Source: Arma custos (lineage: Eukaryota > Arthropoda > Insecta > Hemiptera > Pentatomidae). Taken from it: DNA of 64,000 bases. The position numbers were made by a program, and so were the translations under genes. The notes beneath the pieces were generated by a model. That model made no database searches, had not been told where the DNA came from, and was given only the letters and a program-made list of their open reading frames with translations. Where the stretch lies: NCBI GenBank assembly GCA_037127475.1, contig CM073762.1, forward strand, positions 48,074,390 through 48,138,389. The letters run 5' to 3'. This document shows, one piece after another, positions 23,045-34,934 of this stretch. Each line of letters begins with the position of its first letter. The first letter of the stretch is position 1.

Positions 23045-24840
23045 AATAACATCTCATGTTACTAATATAATTCTGATCGGTCGTTTTAATTATAAACAGA
23101 GATTTTAGAAGAACATATCCAGTGTAACAATATAAACTATTCTAAAATGAGATAGTAAGCTAGAAATAGAAGTAGAAATGAACGGTACCATCACAAAACA
23201 TCAGAGGAAGCGCTAAAATTGAAAAATGACTCTTTTAACAACTAATTGTGATAAATGTCGCCTTTGAAAGAGTTTTTTGTCAAGTAACTTCGTTCTAAAG
23301 AGAACAAACGAGGAACCTATAACGGGAAAAAATGTAAAACGGTTTCAAAATAATCAGCAACTTCCAATTTCAGGAAAAATTATCTAATTAATGTACTACT
23401 CAAGCTGTTTCCCATTTAAAAGAAGAAAAAACCGCTACAAGTCTAAACTGCCAAGAACGATTCAGTTAGTACTTCTCTTATCACTGGAGTACAGCTCAAT
23501 TGCTATACTAAATGTGGCTTTCTAATAAAATAAAATATGAGTGAGCTGTGTAGGTTCACCCAGAACAAGTGAGCTATGGATGTTGAGATTGATTTTTATT
23601 AACGATCCTCTACTAATAGAGGAAGATCGTGGGTTCGCATTCCGAAAGGTGGCCTTAAAATTATTTTTAAAGAGAGTAAAGAATTATTGGTTATGCCGTC
23701 CTACGGAAATAACGTAAAAGGGCGTCCGTGATAGATCCATATACTTACTAATCATACTTGATTAACCAAAACTTAGGACTCCCTCTGGAGCATCGCCCGA
23801 TTAGCCATCGCAGCATTAAGTGAAGTTAAAGCCAATAAAGATGATGGTTGGTTATTTTAAAATAAAAGCGTAAAACTTGTTGGTCATCAACCCCTTCGCT
23901 TATATTTATATTAATATCTTTATAAAAACTTAATAACGAGATAGAAAATTGAAAAATTTGTTTCTTATTTAGACACTATGGAAAAAAAATCAATCTGAAC
24001 TACAGAATACCTTTAAGTTAGTTATACAATTTGAGCAACGAGTAGGACATCTAAAGGAACAATTATGTAATTCGTAAAATGGGTGTTGGAGGGGGTACCA
24101 CCCAAGAGAAATAAAACAAAAATTGAATTCTAGAATTCATTATTTTTCATCTAATGGCGTTGAGGTATAGGCCTAAATGTATTGGACCGGAAAAGAAGAT
24201 GGTTAACGAGAAAATGGGAAAATAAGTTCATAAATATTGTAGAAATTCCCCTAATAAATTGAAGATGTATAAAAATATTAATATTTACTTCCTAAAAATA
24301 TAAAAGCGTATTACATATTTTAGACAATAAAATTTAGTGGACTTTTTTTGTTACTTATATTTTAGTTTTTTGTTACTTACGTATCATACTTAGTAAATAT
24401 AAGTAGACGATACAATAATCGGTTATAATTGTAATCGTGGGGATGTTAACGCGAATACTCCTCCCTAAGTTCGAGCTCAGATATTATCAACTGTTATCTC
24501 CTCAACATAGACATACTGAAGAGTAATATAAAAACAGAGAGAGAGTTTTTTACAAAATAATAATTAAAATTTCAGTTTTGGCTTGTCACGTTCTAGGCCC
24601 GAGTCATTCGTTACAAATGGCGTTTTTGAAAATCTTCACAAAAATCTAAGTATTCTTTAATTTTATGTTAAAATTGTTATTATTTTATACTTTATTATCA
24701 TAATCACTAAAATCCTAGATCCTTTGTGAATTCCTCAGTGCTCTTCAATTTTTTATACAATTTTTAGAACATTGCGCAAGATAGAAACGACAAGAAACCG
24801 CTAAAACCGATTCATGCTACTTTAACACTTGCTAGATAAA
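23045..24840. other. AT-rich intergenic DNA
   Basis: No supported gene. A short 'gatcgtgggttcgcattcc' near 23,626 resembles a B box but has no A box in register. Confidence 0.35.
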
Positions 24841-25322
24841 TGCTCTAAGCTTCAAATTTCTACAAAAGAATATTAATACATAGATATAGATGACTTAAGA
24901 CCCATTTCTACTTACGAGGTAGAGCTTGGGGAGCGATTAACTATCGTATTCCTCTCGTATCCAATCCTTACAATCCAAAACCCTCAATGCTTCTTATATT
25001 ACGAATAAAGTCATTCAAAATGACCACAATGTCCCATTTGTTGCAGATTTGGTCCAAAGCAGTTATTAATCCTTTCGTGAAAAACTTTATTCAACTAAAG
25101 TCCACTAGTTTCAAACCTAGCTACCCACCTCTTCAATTACCGATAATCTTCTGAAGCGTCTGAAAAGAAGATGGTCCCTAAATCTTATACATTGAATTTG
25201 TTATTCGAGTACTACCAGTGGGTAGTTTCTCTACTTAACTTTATATCATGTGATTATGTATCGTTCATTCTATTTAATTGTTGTATTATTGTAATGCATT
25301 GTAAATTTCGCCATTAAAAAAC
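24841..25322 (+). pseudogene. Jockey-like ORF2 3' end fossil
   Basis: Degraded sense copy of the jockey-like ORF2 C terminus and 3' UTR. Landmarks: 'gaggtagagcttgggga', 'tcgtatccaatccttacaat', 'cttctgaagcgtctgaaaag' and 'gtgggtagtttctctac', ending near the family 3' end 'gtaaatttcgccattaaaaa'. Equivalent to about 4240-4790 of element 1. Several frameshifts and stops. Confidence 0.8.
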
Positions 25323-25456
25323 CATAATCATTACCTTTAATGGCTTTATATATGAAATACTGCATTTAATATCTACGGAGGAAAATAAGGGACGAGAGAT
25401 TTACTTGTGTTTATAACACAGTTGTAAATTTAAATAAATAAATAATGTGTATTAAA

Positions 25457-25520
25457 TAATGTTGTATTTTATATCTGTGTGTATATACATATACACACAC
25501 AGATATAAAATACAACATTA
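25457..25520. repeat. 64-bp near-perfect palindrome
   Basis: The arms 'taatgttgtattttatatct' plus 'gtgtgt' (26 bp) are exactly mirrored at 25,495-25,520. The 12-bp centre is made of TA/CA dinucleotides. No coding role. Confidence 0.85.
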
Positions 25521-25524
25521 ATTA

Positions 25525-27090
25525 GCTATGAAGGAAACTAAGGGGCAAGATAGAAAATTATATATATAAACAACTTACAAGGACAACTAGATTTGAAAAT
25601 ATTTAACGTACTAAGAATTAAATTAAATTATTACAGTTTCTTTCAATTTATGATACACACCGATTAACTGTAGCAATTTTAAATTATATAACGGTAAAAT
25701 TTCAATCCCAGAATATGACAAAGTAATTACAATAATCAATAAGATTATTTTTTGAGATAAAAAAGGGGCTTAATTTGTCCAGTTTCTTAATACAAAATAT
25801 AAATTTAGACCACGTCACTTATCAGTCAGTTTGACCTTGTAATCTCTTGTGTTGTAGTTTGTGATGGCACAGGATGTACTCTTTAGCTGCCAAGGTCACT
25901 ATGTCATATTAGTGACGAAGTAGTCTACGTCATGGTACAAGGGTGTTTTTTTTTAGTAAATAAAACATACTAAACTGGTGTTGTGTATATCATCAAAATA
26001 ATCAGTAAATAATGAAAGGTTCATCAAAAAAATACAGATTTCCTATTTATTATACTTGATTCATGTGTAATAAATTCCGAAGACTTTCAGGCTTCTACGG
26101 TAATGATTTCTATAAAATAAAAATAAAATAATAATCAAAGTATTTATTATTTGTTAAATAAGAATTAAAAATATTGATTCGCATCCAAACAAGTACAGAG
26201 CATTAATATTTTTTTTAAGTTTAAAAAAATAAAAACCCACTTATAAAAAAATATTGGAAACTAACTATACAAAAAATAGTACAAAGAGGTATGTACATAA
26301 ACGAACCAAACATTTATTATTGTAGGATACTAATTTCTTTCATTTCATTAATATTGTTTTATATATATGTATATAAGTTACTATAAATGTATAGTTATAA
26401 TTTTTGTTTATTTTATTATTATTATTTTTTTTCATCTCTGTTGGAAGTTTTTTATGCATTTTTTCTTTCATTGTAAATTATGATTCTTCACAGATATATT
26501 TAAATTTGTACAAATGTTTTAATTTGAGACTGGTCTATTGGTACAGCATTTTTATTTTGTGAAATGTAGCAAATTATACAAGAAATAAATAATAAAAAAA
26601 GAGTATTAATAAAAATATAGAAAAAAAAACTAGTGTACTGAAAGTATTCTATAAAATGTAATTAAGTTGAAGAAACTATAACATATCACTAGTACAATGC
26701 AATAAACTCAAGAATAGCGTTTAAATAATTAAAAATTTATAATAAGGGTTTAAAAGAATGAAAGGCTAACAATTAACTTTGTATAGATTATTAGTTTAAA
26801 ATAATTAAAAATATTAATTCGCATCCCAGCATATAAATAGCAGAATAAAAATTGAATAGAAAAGTAGCTTTATCCTAGGACTATGTTATTCTTTTAGAAT
26901 AACAAACATGAACAGGAAAAGAAACATGATACACACCTGGCTACATCATACATGTCATAAGGTATTTACAAATATGACCCACAAAAAAGTGCATTTCGTG
27001 ACAAAATACTGAGCAACTAATGAAAATAAATAAACAGAAATGTGATGCTACAAGAAAAAAAACTAAACAATAAAAGCCATAAGTACAACT
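25525..27090. other. AT-rich intergenic DNA
   Basis: No supported gene or repeat. Confidence 0.4.
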
Positions 27091-27095
27091 GATTA

Positions 27096-27417
27096 GGAGC
27101 GGAGGGGCTCAGTGGTAGAGCACGGAGTTGCCATGTCGGAAAACCTGGTTTAAATCACGCTGCAGGCCAAGATTTTTACTTAGTCTGTTTGCAGTGGGAG
27201 TTGGATCATATAGGATCTAGGAACCTCCTGGGACTCACCCAGCCTCTATAAAATGTTATAAAAATAGGGTACCCAAATTAAGGGGGGAAAATCTGGCGGC
27301 TGAGCATGCATGACCTAGGACAAGTCAACTCCTTGCAGAACCGTTGTCCGTGAAACAGTACAGTCTCTACCATGTACTGAATCCCAGACCTGTTCACGGG
27401 TTGCAGTGGTACCATAT
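27096..27417 (+). repeat. SINE family A, full length
   Basis: Sense. Head 'ggagcggaggggctcagtgg' (A box) and 'ggtttaaatcacgctgcagg' (B box). Body 'gggacteacc'-like region, 'gggtacccaaattaagg' and 'ctgagcatgcatgacctag'. End 'cagtctctaccatgtactga' to 'ttgcagtggtacc', followed by a run of T beginning near 27,419. Confidence 0.8.
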
Positions 27418-27630
27418 TTTTTTTTTTATATGCAACTGATTCATTGAAACATATAAATAAACCTGCTTAGGAGAATCTGTTTGATAAGTGAGGATTTGTA
27501 GCAAAAGCAAGGTTTTAAATGGGGAAAAGGAAGAAAAATGATGGATATTGGGAGGTAGCTGAGTTCACTACTTCTTCAGGGTACTAATAATTTCGTAAGA
27601 ATAATAATTGAACATTACATATTAATATAC

Positions 27631-27912
27631 TATCTTTTGCCCACGGCTTCGCTCGCGTGGAATTTGGTCTGTCACATAAAGTTTTGCGACAGATCGTTTT
27701 AAATAAATAATTTAATTGTTTTTAAATATAAGTTACTTGTACATCCGAAATTTCAGATGTCTAACTTCAAAACTGACGGATTCCATACAATCTTTGAACC
27801 CCTGTTATATTAAGGCGGAGACCCTTGGGGGTGGAATTTTCCAAATTCCTTTATTAGTGCTCATTAAAGCTATACAAAGAACTCATCTGCGAAATTCAAG
27901 ATGCTAAGTTCA
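27631..27912 (-). mobile_element. Helitron-like element H, 3' portion, inverted
   Basis: Left edge 'cttttgcccacggcttcgct' is the inverse of the family 3' terminus. The inverse of the conserved 'cataaagttttgcgacag' block and the block ending near 'caagatgctaagttc' follow. The 5' module is missing. Confidence 0.65.
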
Positions 27913-28010
27913 GTGGTTTCTGCTGTGCGTTGACCGCTGGGTGTGTTAGTCAATCAGGTTACAGTTTTATACAAACTTGGCCTGTGTGGTGTGTTGATAA
28001 AATGTAGCGT

Positions 28011-28217
28011 ATGTCCTTCCCCAGGCTTGAGATTATCCATATGAAATTTTATCACAGACGGATCAGCACAGCCGTGAAACATACGTTTACAGTGATTAAC
28101 AAACAGGATGGGCAGAAGTTACTTTCGTCCATGTTAGTCGAAGTTACTGTTGGTCGTGTCAGTAAAGGATTAGTATGTAATGTTAGTGAATTTATTGAAA
28201 AGGATTACTTAGTGTAA
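28011..28217 (+). CDS. Open stretch of unknown nature (68 codons)
   Basis: A 68-codon open frame with a more coding-like composition than its surroundings. Residues such as 'FTVINKQDGQKLLSSMLVEV' and 'GRVSKGLVCNVSEFIEKDYL' have balanced amino-acid use. I recognise no family. It lies just after a Helitron-like fragment, so it could be part of a transposon or a captured exon. There is no splice-site evidence and no neighbouring partner exon, so it may be fortuitous. Confidence 0.2.
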   Translation: MSFPRLEIIHMKFYHRRISTAVKHTFTVINKQDGQKLLSSMLVEVTVGRVSKGLVCNVSEFIEKDYLV

Positions 28218-28854
28218 CGGTTTAACTAGTACGGCAGCAGCGAGAAGTGAACTTTTTTTCCCCATAGCTGCTTGGCTTTTATTAATTTTTGAAAATGGCA
28301 TATGAATATGGTGCATGGCATCTCTTCTACTGCACCAGGTGCCTTTTAAGTGAAGATTGTACATTGGATTTTCTTGAGATTAATTAGATGGTAGGAGTGG
28401 GGGGATCAACAAAAAAACAAAAAATAAAGGATCATGTCTGGAATTATAGCAAAGTATATCGTAAAAAATTAAGATGATTTAAACAGTTAACATTATATTC
28501 AACATTTCTCCATGACGACCCACCATTGTTTCCAAACCTCGGTGATCTGAGGCCGAAAAAAAGTACCACCTTTTTCTTACTAACCAACTTAATAGGCAAT
28601 ATGTACTCCATCATGTTCTTTCAGGTACGAACGGAATCCTTAATGAAGATCCTTGTTAAAGAGGAGAAAGGATTAACCTTGGAATGTCACACAACAGAAT
28701 TTTGGTAGGTTTCATGACTGTAATGAAAATGTTGCAACGGAACCACTAACAGAATGGGCAGTGTGGTTTCTGTAACATTTCCAAATATAGCCTTAGTTTT
28801 ATAGCAATTCTTATTCGTAACAATAGCAAAGGAAGAGGGGTAGATCGTAAATTA

Positions 28855-29118
28855 GGGGTAGAATGCGTACAGTGTTGAGTTGCTATGCTAAAGGCTACGG
28901 GTTCAAATTAGGTTATGGCAGATAAATAATTTAATTTGATAACAGTATGTACCATGTGGAAACTACTGAACCTCTTGGAGCATAGACAGCCTCATTGGAA
29001 AACCTGGCGGTTGAACGTGATCTAGCACATATCAACTTCTTGAACAACACCGTTGTCCTAGAAACAGTTCAGTCTCTACCATGTACTCATACAGGACCCT
29101 TCATGGGTTGAGTGGTAC
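28855..29118 (+). repeat. SINE family A, sense copy
   Basis: Degraded head 'gttgagttgctatgctaaag' with B box 'gggttcaaattagg'. Body 'ctggcggttgaacgtgatct', end 'cagtctctaccatgtactca' and 'ttgagtggtacag'. Confidence 0.7.
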
Positions 29119-29162
29119 AGGTAAAACGTAAAAAACATTGGAAATAAAAAAAAACACAAATC

Positions 29163-29366
29163 CGTGGCAGTTAACACGGATGGACTCAGTAGAACCCACA
29201 GACACTCCTGGGGCTCACCTAGCAAAATAAAGTAGGAAGCTTAATTGAGGAGAATATCTGGCGGTTAAGAGCAATCCAGGACAAACCACCACTTTGCAAA
29301 AACGTCCTAGAAACAATCAGTCTTTACAATGCACTGGACCAAGGGTTCTATGATGGGTGGTAAAGG
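29163..29366 (+). repeat. SINE family A, headless sense copy
   Basis: Body from 'ggatggactcagtagaaccc' to 'ggtggtaaagg', followed by T-rich sequence. Placed 45 bp after the previous copy. Confidence 0.65.
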
Positions 29367-29409
29367 TTTTTTTATTATTTATCAATAAAAAATTTAAATA
29401 AAAATTTTA

Positions 29410-29545
29410 ATTTTCAACGATTGGAGCACTACCGATGGGTAGTTTCTCCAAAAGCGTTTTTTGTTTTCATCTCATTTGTTCATATCAGCAAATCTACTTG
29501 ATGCAATATTATTACAATTGTAAATATCGATAAATTAATCCAAAA
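29410..29545 (+). mobile_element. Jockey-like 3' UTR fragment
   Basis: 'ttggagcactaccgatgggt', 'agtttctcc' and 'ctacttgatgcaatattatt' match 4672-4785 of element 1. 3' end only, so a severely 5'-truncated insertion. Confidence 0.75.
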
Positions 29546-29687
29546 AAATTCAAGGATCTGAAAATGATTGTATTAATAATAATTGTATAGCAACCGACAG
29601 AAATATCGCGGCTCATTATCAGAAGATTGTGACTCATTTTAATTTAATTTATTCATGTTAGAGAGGAAAATAGTTGGCTGGATAATA

Positions 29688-29859
29688 TAATGGAGAATGG
29701 AGATAGTGGGGGGTGCAGTCAAAAAGCCGCCTCTCCCATTAGCCCTGAAGATGACCTACAAAGTAGGTCGAAACGTCGGCACAAATAAAAAAAAGTCTTG
29801 ACTTAAGTGGTGTTTTTTTGACTGCACCCCCCCCCCAAATATCTCCATTCTCCATTAAT
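29688..29859. mobile_element. Small inverted-repeat element with hammerhead-like core
   Basis: Inverted arms 29,688-29,726 ('taatggagaatggagata' ... 'tgcagtcaaaaa') and 29,814-29,858 flank 'ccctgaagatgacctacaaa' and 'gtaggtcgaaacgtcgg' (29,743-29,783). The core has CTGAAGA, a perfect 7-bp GACCTAC/GTAGGTC hairpin and GAAAC. Related to repeat P but on a different body. Confidence 0.6.
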
Positions 29860-30503
29860 TTAATTTAAATTGAACAAAATAGTTGGTTTTTTAGAAATTT
29901 TCAATAACAATCCTGGAACGCTTGTCTGTATTAATAAATACAAAATACAAAAGAAAATTTTTTCATCTTAACTAATACTATTTTAGAAATTAACTCAAAT
30001 AAGTAAGATTTACCATAACTGTAAAGTTGTAAATTTTATTTGTAATTTGACAATGTTATTCAAAAAGCTTAGATTTTTACTGAGATAATTATTAATTGAA
30101 TATTGTCGGCAAATTACAGATGGCAGAGTAAATTAGGACATTAAAATTAGTTAATTGAAAAATTGTTCGCGCTAATAGATTGGTTAAAAAGCAGTTTAAG
30201 TGATGAAGTATATCGAGATTACTGATCCGATCGCAGTTATGGCTCAAGTTTTATTTATACACTCAGGAAATGAGAGGTTATGAGGGATCATAAAAATAAT
30301 TCATTCAAAGTCGTTGGAATTAACTTGACTGTTCATAAAGAACTAAGGCGTGTAATTAAAATGAATAATTAATCAATTACTGAATTCCTAATTAAAAGCT
30401 CGCATTCTTTAATCGTCATTTAACATTTTAATTTTGTATTTTCTTAATAATTAAAAATAAGATATGTACCAAAGTACATACAATGGCTTGTATAAATAAA
30501 AAA

Positions 30504-30775
30504 TGTACTACTACACTCCTTGAAGGGTCTTGGGTTCAGTACATTGTAGAGACTGTGCTGATTGTAGGGCAAAGGTAGTGCAGGAAAGAAATCCGTCCTT
30601 TATCACGTTCAACCCCCCGGATTCCCCCCTCCCCCCAATTTAGGGTAACCTACTATGTAGAGGCTGAGGCTACATAGTAGGGTAACCTACTATGTAGAGG
30701 CTGAGTAAGCCACTGGAGGTTCATGGATCCCACAGGGTCCATCCGAAGGATTTGAACTCGGAAAGCTTGCATTTT
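30504..30775 (-). repeat. SINE family A with snap-back duplication
   Basis: Antisense SINE. Near 30,646-30,706 the segment 'gggtaacctactatgtagag' plus 'gctgag' occurs twice, separated by the inverted word 'gctacatagtag'. The remainder follows the family to 'ggatcccacagggtccatc'. Confidence 0.75.
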
Positions 30776-30999
30776 AAGGGACGGAGATTTTAAAAAAAAT
30801 AGTTTCATGCAAAAATTGTTTTCGGTATGATTATTTTTTGTATTCTGGAGAATTTACATATTCGATCACGACTGTGTGATGATGAATTCACCTAAATTAA
30901 TTTAAAACAAAAATTATAAAAATTGATTGTATGAGGTTTTATAATTAGAGTAACGGTATAGTATTTTATTAGCATAAATGGGAATTAAAGGAGAGTGTG

Positions 31000-31259
31000 G
31001 TTGATAAGTGTGTAGAGGGCTGAGATGCTATGCTGAAAGTTCTGGGTTTAAATAGGGCTAATGCAGATAATAATTTAACCTCATAACAGGATGCACCATA
31101 TGGAATCTGCAGACCCTCCTGGGACTCACCCAGTCTCTATAAAGTAGGTACCTAAATTGGGAGAAAAATCCGGACAGTTGAACGTGATGAAGGAAATCGC
31201 CTTCCTGAACAATATCGTTGTCCTAGAAACAGTTCAGTCTCTACCATGTACAGGTAAAA
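31000..31259 (+). repeat. SINE family A, sense copy
   Basis: Degraded head 'tagagggctgagatgctatg' and B box 'gggtttaaatag'. Body 'gtaggtacctaaattggga' and end 'cagtctctaccatgtacag'. Confidence 0.7.
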
Positions 31260-32109
31260 CATTAAAAACACAGGAAATAAAACATTTGAAAAATAATATT
31301 TTTATTTTTATATAGGAGGTGACTTCCTAGAAACCCCGTGACTAATTTTTCTAAAGGTACTTCATACAAAATATAAATGTTACGCTTTTCAAACATACTT
31401 TTTCGGATTTTAGCAACAATTAATCTTAAACCGTGCATGGTATGATAACGAAGTCTAGTAACAATGTTTGATAAATAAAATAATAAATCTAATGTTATCA
31501 TAAAAAAATAAATTTGATACTTATTAATAGTACAGACAAACTTGATAATTACTACAGACTTTCAACAATATTACGAAACTATCTAACTGAATTTCTTGGA
31601 ATAATCTGAGGAATTGTTATCTACACGATCAGGGATATAAACACCAATGAATTTACTATCTTTTAAAAACCACAATATCGCATATACATCTTTATTTCAT
31701 ATATTATCTTCGAAAAAATGATTTCTATGATTATAAGATATTGTTATCATAATATAAAATAACATTAATACATACATAATATTTCCGATTTGTGAATATG
31801 GTCATTTTCCAATTATTCTTTACGAATATTCCTCAACAATCCCAGCCAGTCTTCTCAAGATAAGTTTTTTCCATGTCCTGAGCAACTGGGTACACCTTTG
31901 ATGCATACAACAATCATATGGCAAAATTATAATAAACTTAAAGTAAAATTTTATAAAAGTATAGTAAAAATAAAGTTTGATGAGCTCTACAAGATGAAAT
32001 AGTTATACAGTAATAAGAATAGTAAAAGAATAATCATCATTAATTTTTTTTTATATCTAGGATCTTAAAAAGGTACTACATAAAATAATTTTAAATAACC
32101 AATATAAAG

Positions 32110-32374
32110 CAGTACTCTGTTCAATGTTCACAGCTTTGAGTTTGCTATGCTGAAGGCTCAAATCGAGCTGTTGCAGATGGATTATTTATTCTATAAGTCC
32201 GTAAATGCACACTAAGAGATATGGAGACCCTCCTGGGACTGACCCAGCCTCTATCAAGGGAGTCCCCTCAATTCTTAGAAAAAATTGATGGATGAGCGTA
32301 ATCTGGGCCAACTTACGTCTTTGCGCAATAGTTCCATGTCCTAAACCCAATAATTCTCAAGGCTTGTAGTGGTA
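32110..32374 (+). repeat. SINE family A, sense copy
   Basis: Head remnant 'gagtttgctatgctgaaggc'. Body 'ctcctgggactgacccagcc', end 'ggcttgtagtggtaca'. Confidence 0.65.
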
Positions 32375-32776
32375 CATAAAATATATCCGAATATATGTAT
32401 ATACTACGTACATTCATATATGGTTATGTGCCAACAAGAAATTATTTTAATGTAAACAAAATTAATAAGCATTAACCCTAATAAGAATTAATGGATTTAG
32501 CTACTAATCCTCCAGCTAGAAGTACAACTCTGATATCCACTACGTACATCCCACACTAACAGTATACAATATCGAATATTCCCTAGGTATCCCCATATGC
32601 CCACACTCAATCGTGGATTCGAGGAGATAGCCCACACACCAAGTCTCAAGGGTTTGATAGCATGATTCCCTTAAATACCCATAATCAAGGAACCTTGAGG
32701 AGACAGGCTCGTTAAGCGGGTTGTTGCCCCACTTAAATATGTGTGTAGAATATTAATATTTTATATGATAAGAACA

Positions 32777-32957
32777 TGTACCACTACAACCCAGTTCAGT
32801 GCCTGGTAAAGACTGTACTGTTTCTATGATAACGGTTGTGCAGGGAAGTGATTTTTCCGTGGTATAGATGGTTGGTGACCCACAACAAGGTCTTCAGAAT
32901 TCATCCCCGGCTGTTAGCATACTAAATAAATCATCTGCAACAGTTAAATTTGAATAT
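32777..32957 (-). repeat. SINE family A, internally deleted
   Basis: Antisense 'gtaccactacaacccagttc', 'ataacggttgtgcagggaag', then a jump to 'atagatggttggtgacccac'. The middle block with 'gggtaccca' is deleted. Confidence 0.65.
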
Positions 32958-33530
32958 TTTATGTAATACTATAGATAAATAGATTATTTTAATTGAAGAT
33001 ACTTGTTGTATTTTTTGTATTTGTTTAAGACCACAACTAAAAACATTCCAATTTGTTGATGCATTTAATTAAAATAATAATAATAATTGTTAATACGTAT
33101 ACCAAATTTATTCATATTAGATGAAGGGGTTGCAACCAAGTAATTCTCTTAAATAAAGCCATGATTTTATCAGTTTTATCATCAAAACTCATCAAATAAA
33201 GTTTGACTCATTCATGATAAAATATTCAAACAATTAAAATGATATATATACTATAAATCAATAGTATCAATTCAGGGGTTTTTTATTAGCGCAAAAATTG
33301 TACTAATTCTTAATAATAATGGTAATATACTTCAACCAAAATTACAATTTAAAAACAAAAACTTTCGGGCATATTAAGCCATCTTAAGGCTTCTCGAAAC
33401 GAATTATGTTTTATTTTTTATGTATTTCTAAATATCTATTAATGATGAAATAATATTAATTGCTTGTGTACTTAATTCATCATTTGTTCAGATCGAACAA
33501 ACTATAAATCGTTTATTATTTTTATTTATT
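32958..33530. other. AT-rich intergenic DNA
   Basis: No supported feature. Confidence 0.4.
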
Positions 33531-33537
33531 TTTTTTT

Positions 33538-33660
33538 AAAGAGAAAAGATAGGCCCTCGACCGGGATTTGAACCCGGAACATTTGTCTCACCGTTACATC
33601 GCTCTGCCAATTGAGCTATCCAAGGCTCCTGCCGGTCGAGGACAAACCTTTTCTCTCATA
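33538..33660 (-). repeat. tRNA-like hairpin module T, copy 4
   Basis: Minus-strand tRNA-like body: 'ccttggatagctcaattggc' (A box), 'ccgggttcaaatcccgg' (B box). It is closed by arms 'gagaaaagataggccctcga' and 'tcgaggacaaaccttttctc' that are inversely complementary. The anticodon arm does not fold cleanly. Confidence 0.65.
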
Positions 33661-33825
33661 GATCCTAAAGCCCCAGTGCTCCCGCCATTTTTGCGATGAA
33701 TACACTAGAACGAAGTTCTTTGAACATTAATTTTAATTTAGGATCTTATTGACTTACGTCATATTATTATTTATAATTTTTTTATAATTATTGGTCATTT
33801 TTTTTTTAGTTATAAGGCAGAGGCC
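33661..33825. repeat. Spacer of the paired tRNA-module element, repeated inverted at 34,935-35,130
   Basis: The spacer between module copies 4 and 5 ('gaacgaagttctttgaacat', 'taggatcttattgacttac', 'gtcatattattatttataat', 'agttataaggcagaggcc') recurs in inverse orientation at 34,935-35,130. Part of it also appears upstream of module copy 2 (18,540-18,640). It therefore belongs to the mobile unit. Confidence 0.65.
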
Positions 33826-33912
33826 TTGGATAGCTCAATTGGCAGAGCGATGTCACGGTGAGATAAAGGTTGCGGGTTCAAATCCCGGTCGAGGGACGAT
33901 CTTTTCTCTTTA
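33826..33912 (+). repeat. tRNA-like hairpin module T, copy 5
   Basis: + strand body 'ccttggatagctcaattggc', 'agagcgatgtcacggtgaga', 'gggttcaaatcccggtcgag' and trailer 'gatcttttctcttt'. The complementary leader arm is absent. Immediately followed by a Helitron-like fragment (33,914-33,970, 'cataattaaaggcaaatcag'). Confidence 0.6.
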
Positions 33913-34175
33913 CATAATTAAAGGCAAATCAGGAACTTAGCATATTGAAATTTGCAGATAAGTTCTTTTCTGTCAGCAATGTAAACTTCCTTGTCTTCTC
34001 TTCTTTCGTACGTATGTATATAATAACTCTAAGACTAGGATAGAAAACGGAGGAAGTAGGAAAATAGAGAGATATAGGTGTAGTCCATAAGTTAAAATGA
34101 TAGTCAATAGCAATAAGTCACCTAGTCAGTTTATAAGCTCTTGTATATCCATATTATCTCTGTTGAATATCTCAA

Positions 34176-34928
34176 TCTTACTAATATTATAAATGCGAAA
34201 GTTTGTATGTTTGTCTCTCTTTCACGCAAAAACTACTGAACGGATTTGGATGAAACTTTACAGTAATATAGTTTATACATCAGAATAACACATAGGCTAT
34301 AGCAAGCGCGGATTTATGGGGAGGGCGCACGAGTACACGTGCCCTTCCCCCCCTCCCGATAGTTTTTTAGGTACTGTGGAGAAACCATTATAGTACATAA
34401 TTAAAGGCAAATTTCATGATAATAGTGGTTAAAATAACAGAAAGAACATGGGTGAAATTATTGTTTTGATATCCTACTAATATTATAAATGGGAATGTTT
34501 GTTACTCATTTACGCAATAACTAATGAACGATTTTGGAGGTAACTTATTGAGTAAAATAGGTTATACATCGTAGGCTACAGCAAGGGCCGATTTATGTGA
34601 TGGCACGGGGGCATGTGCTCCCCCCCCCTTTATAGTCCATAATTAAAAGCAAATCAGGAACTTATCATCTTGAAATTTGTAGATAGGTTCATTGTATAGT
34701 TTAAGAAAGAAATTTGGATAACTCCACCCGCAAGGGTTTCCCCCTCAATGTAATAGGGGTTCAAAGATTGTGTAGAATCCGTCAGTTTTGAAGTTAGGTA
34801 TCTGAAATTTTCGATGTACGAGTAACTTATTGTTAACAAAAAATTAAATTATTTATTTAAAATGATCTGTCACAAAACTTTATGTGGCAGACCAATTCCA
34901 CGCGAGCGAAGCCACGGGCAAGAGCTAG
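34176..34928 (+). mobile_element. Helitron-like element H, copy 2
   Basis: Starts TCTTACTAATATTATAAATG after A. A second 5' module begins at 34,472. It ends 'gccacgggcaagagCTAG' before T. About 750 bp, no protein. It is inserted between two inverted copies of the tRNA-module spacer. Confidence 0.75.
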
Positions 34929-34934
34929 TATTTT

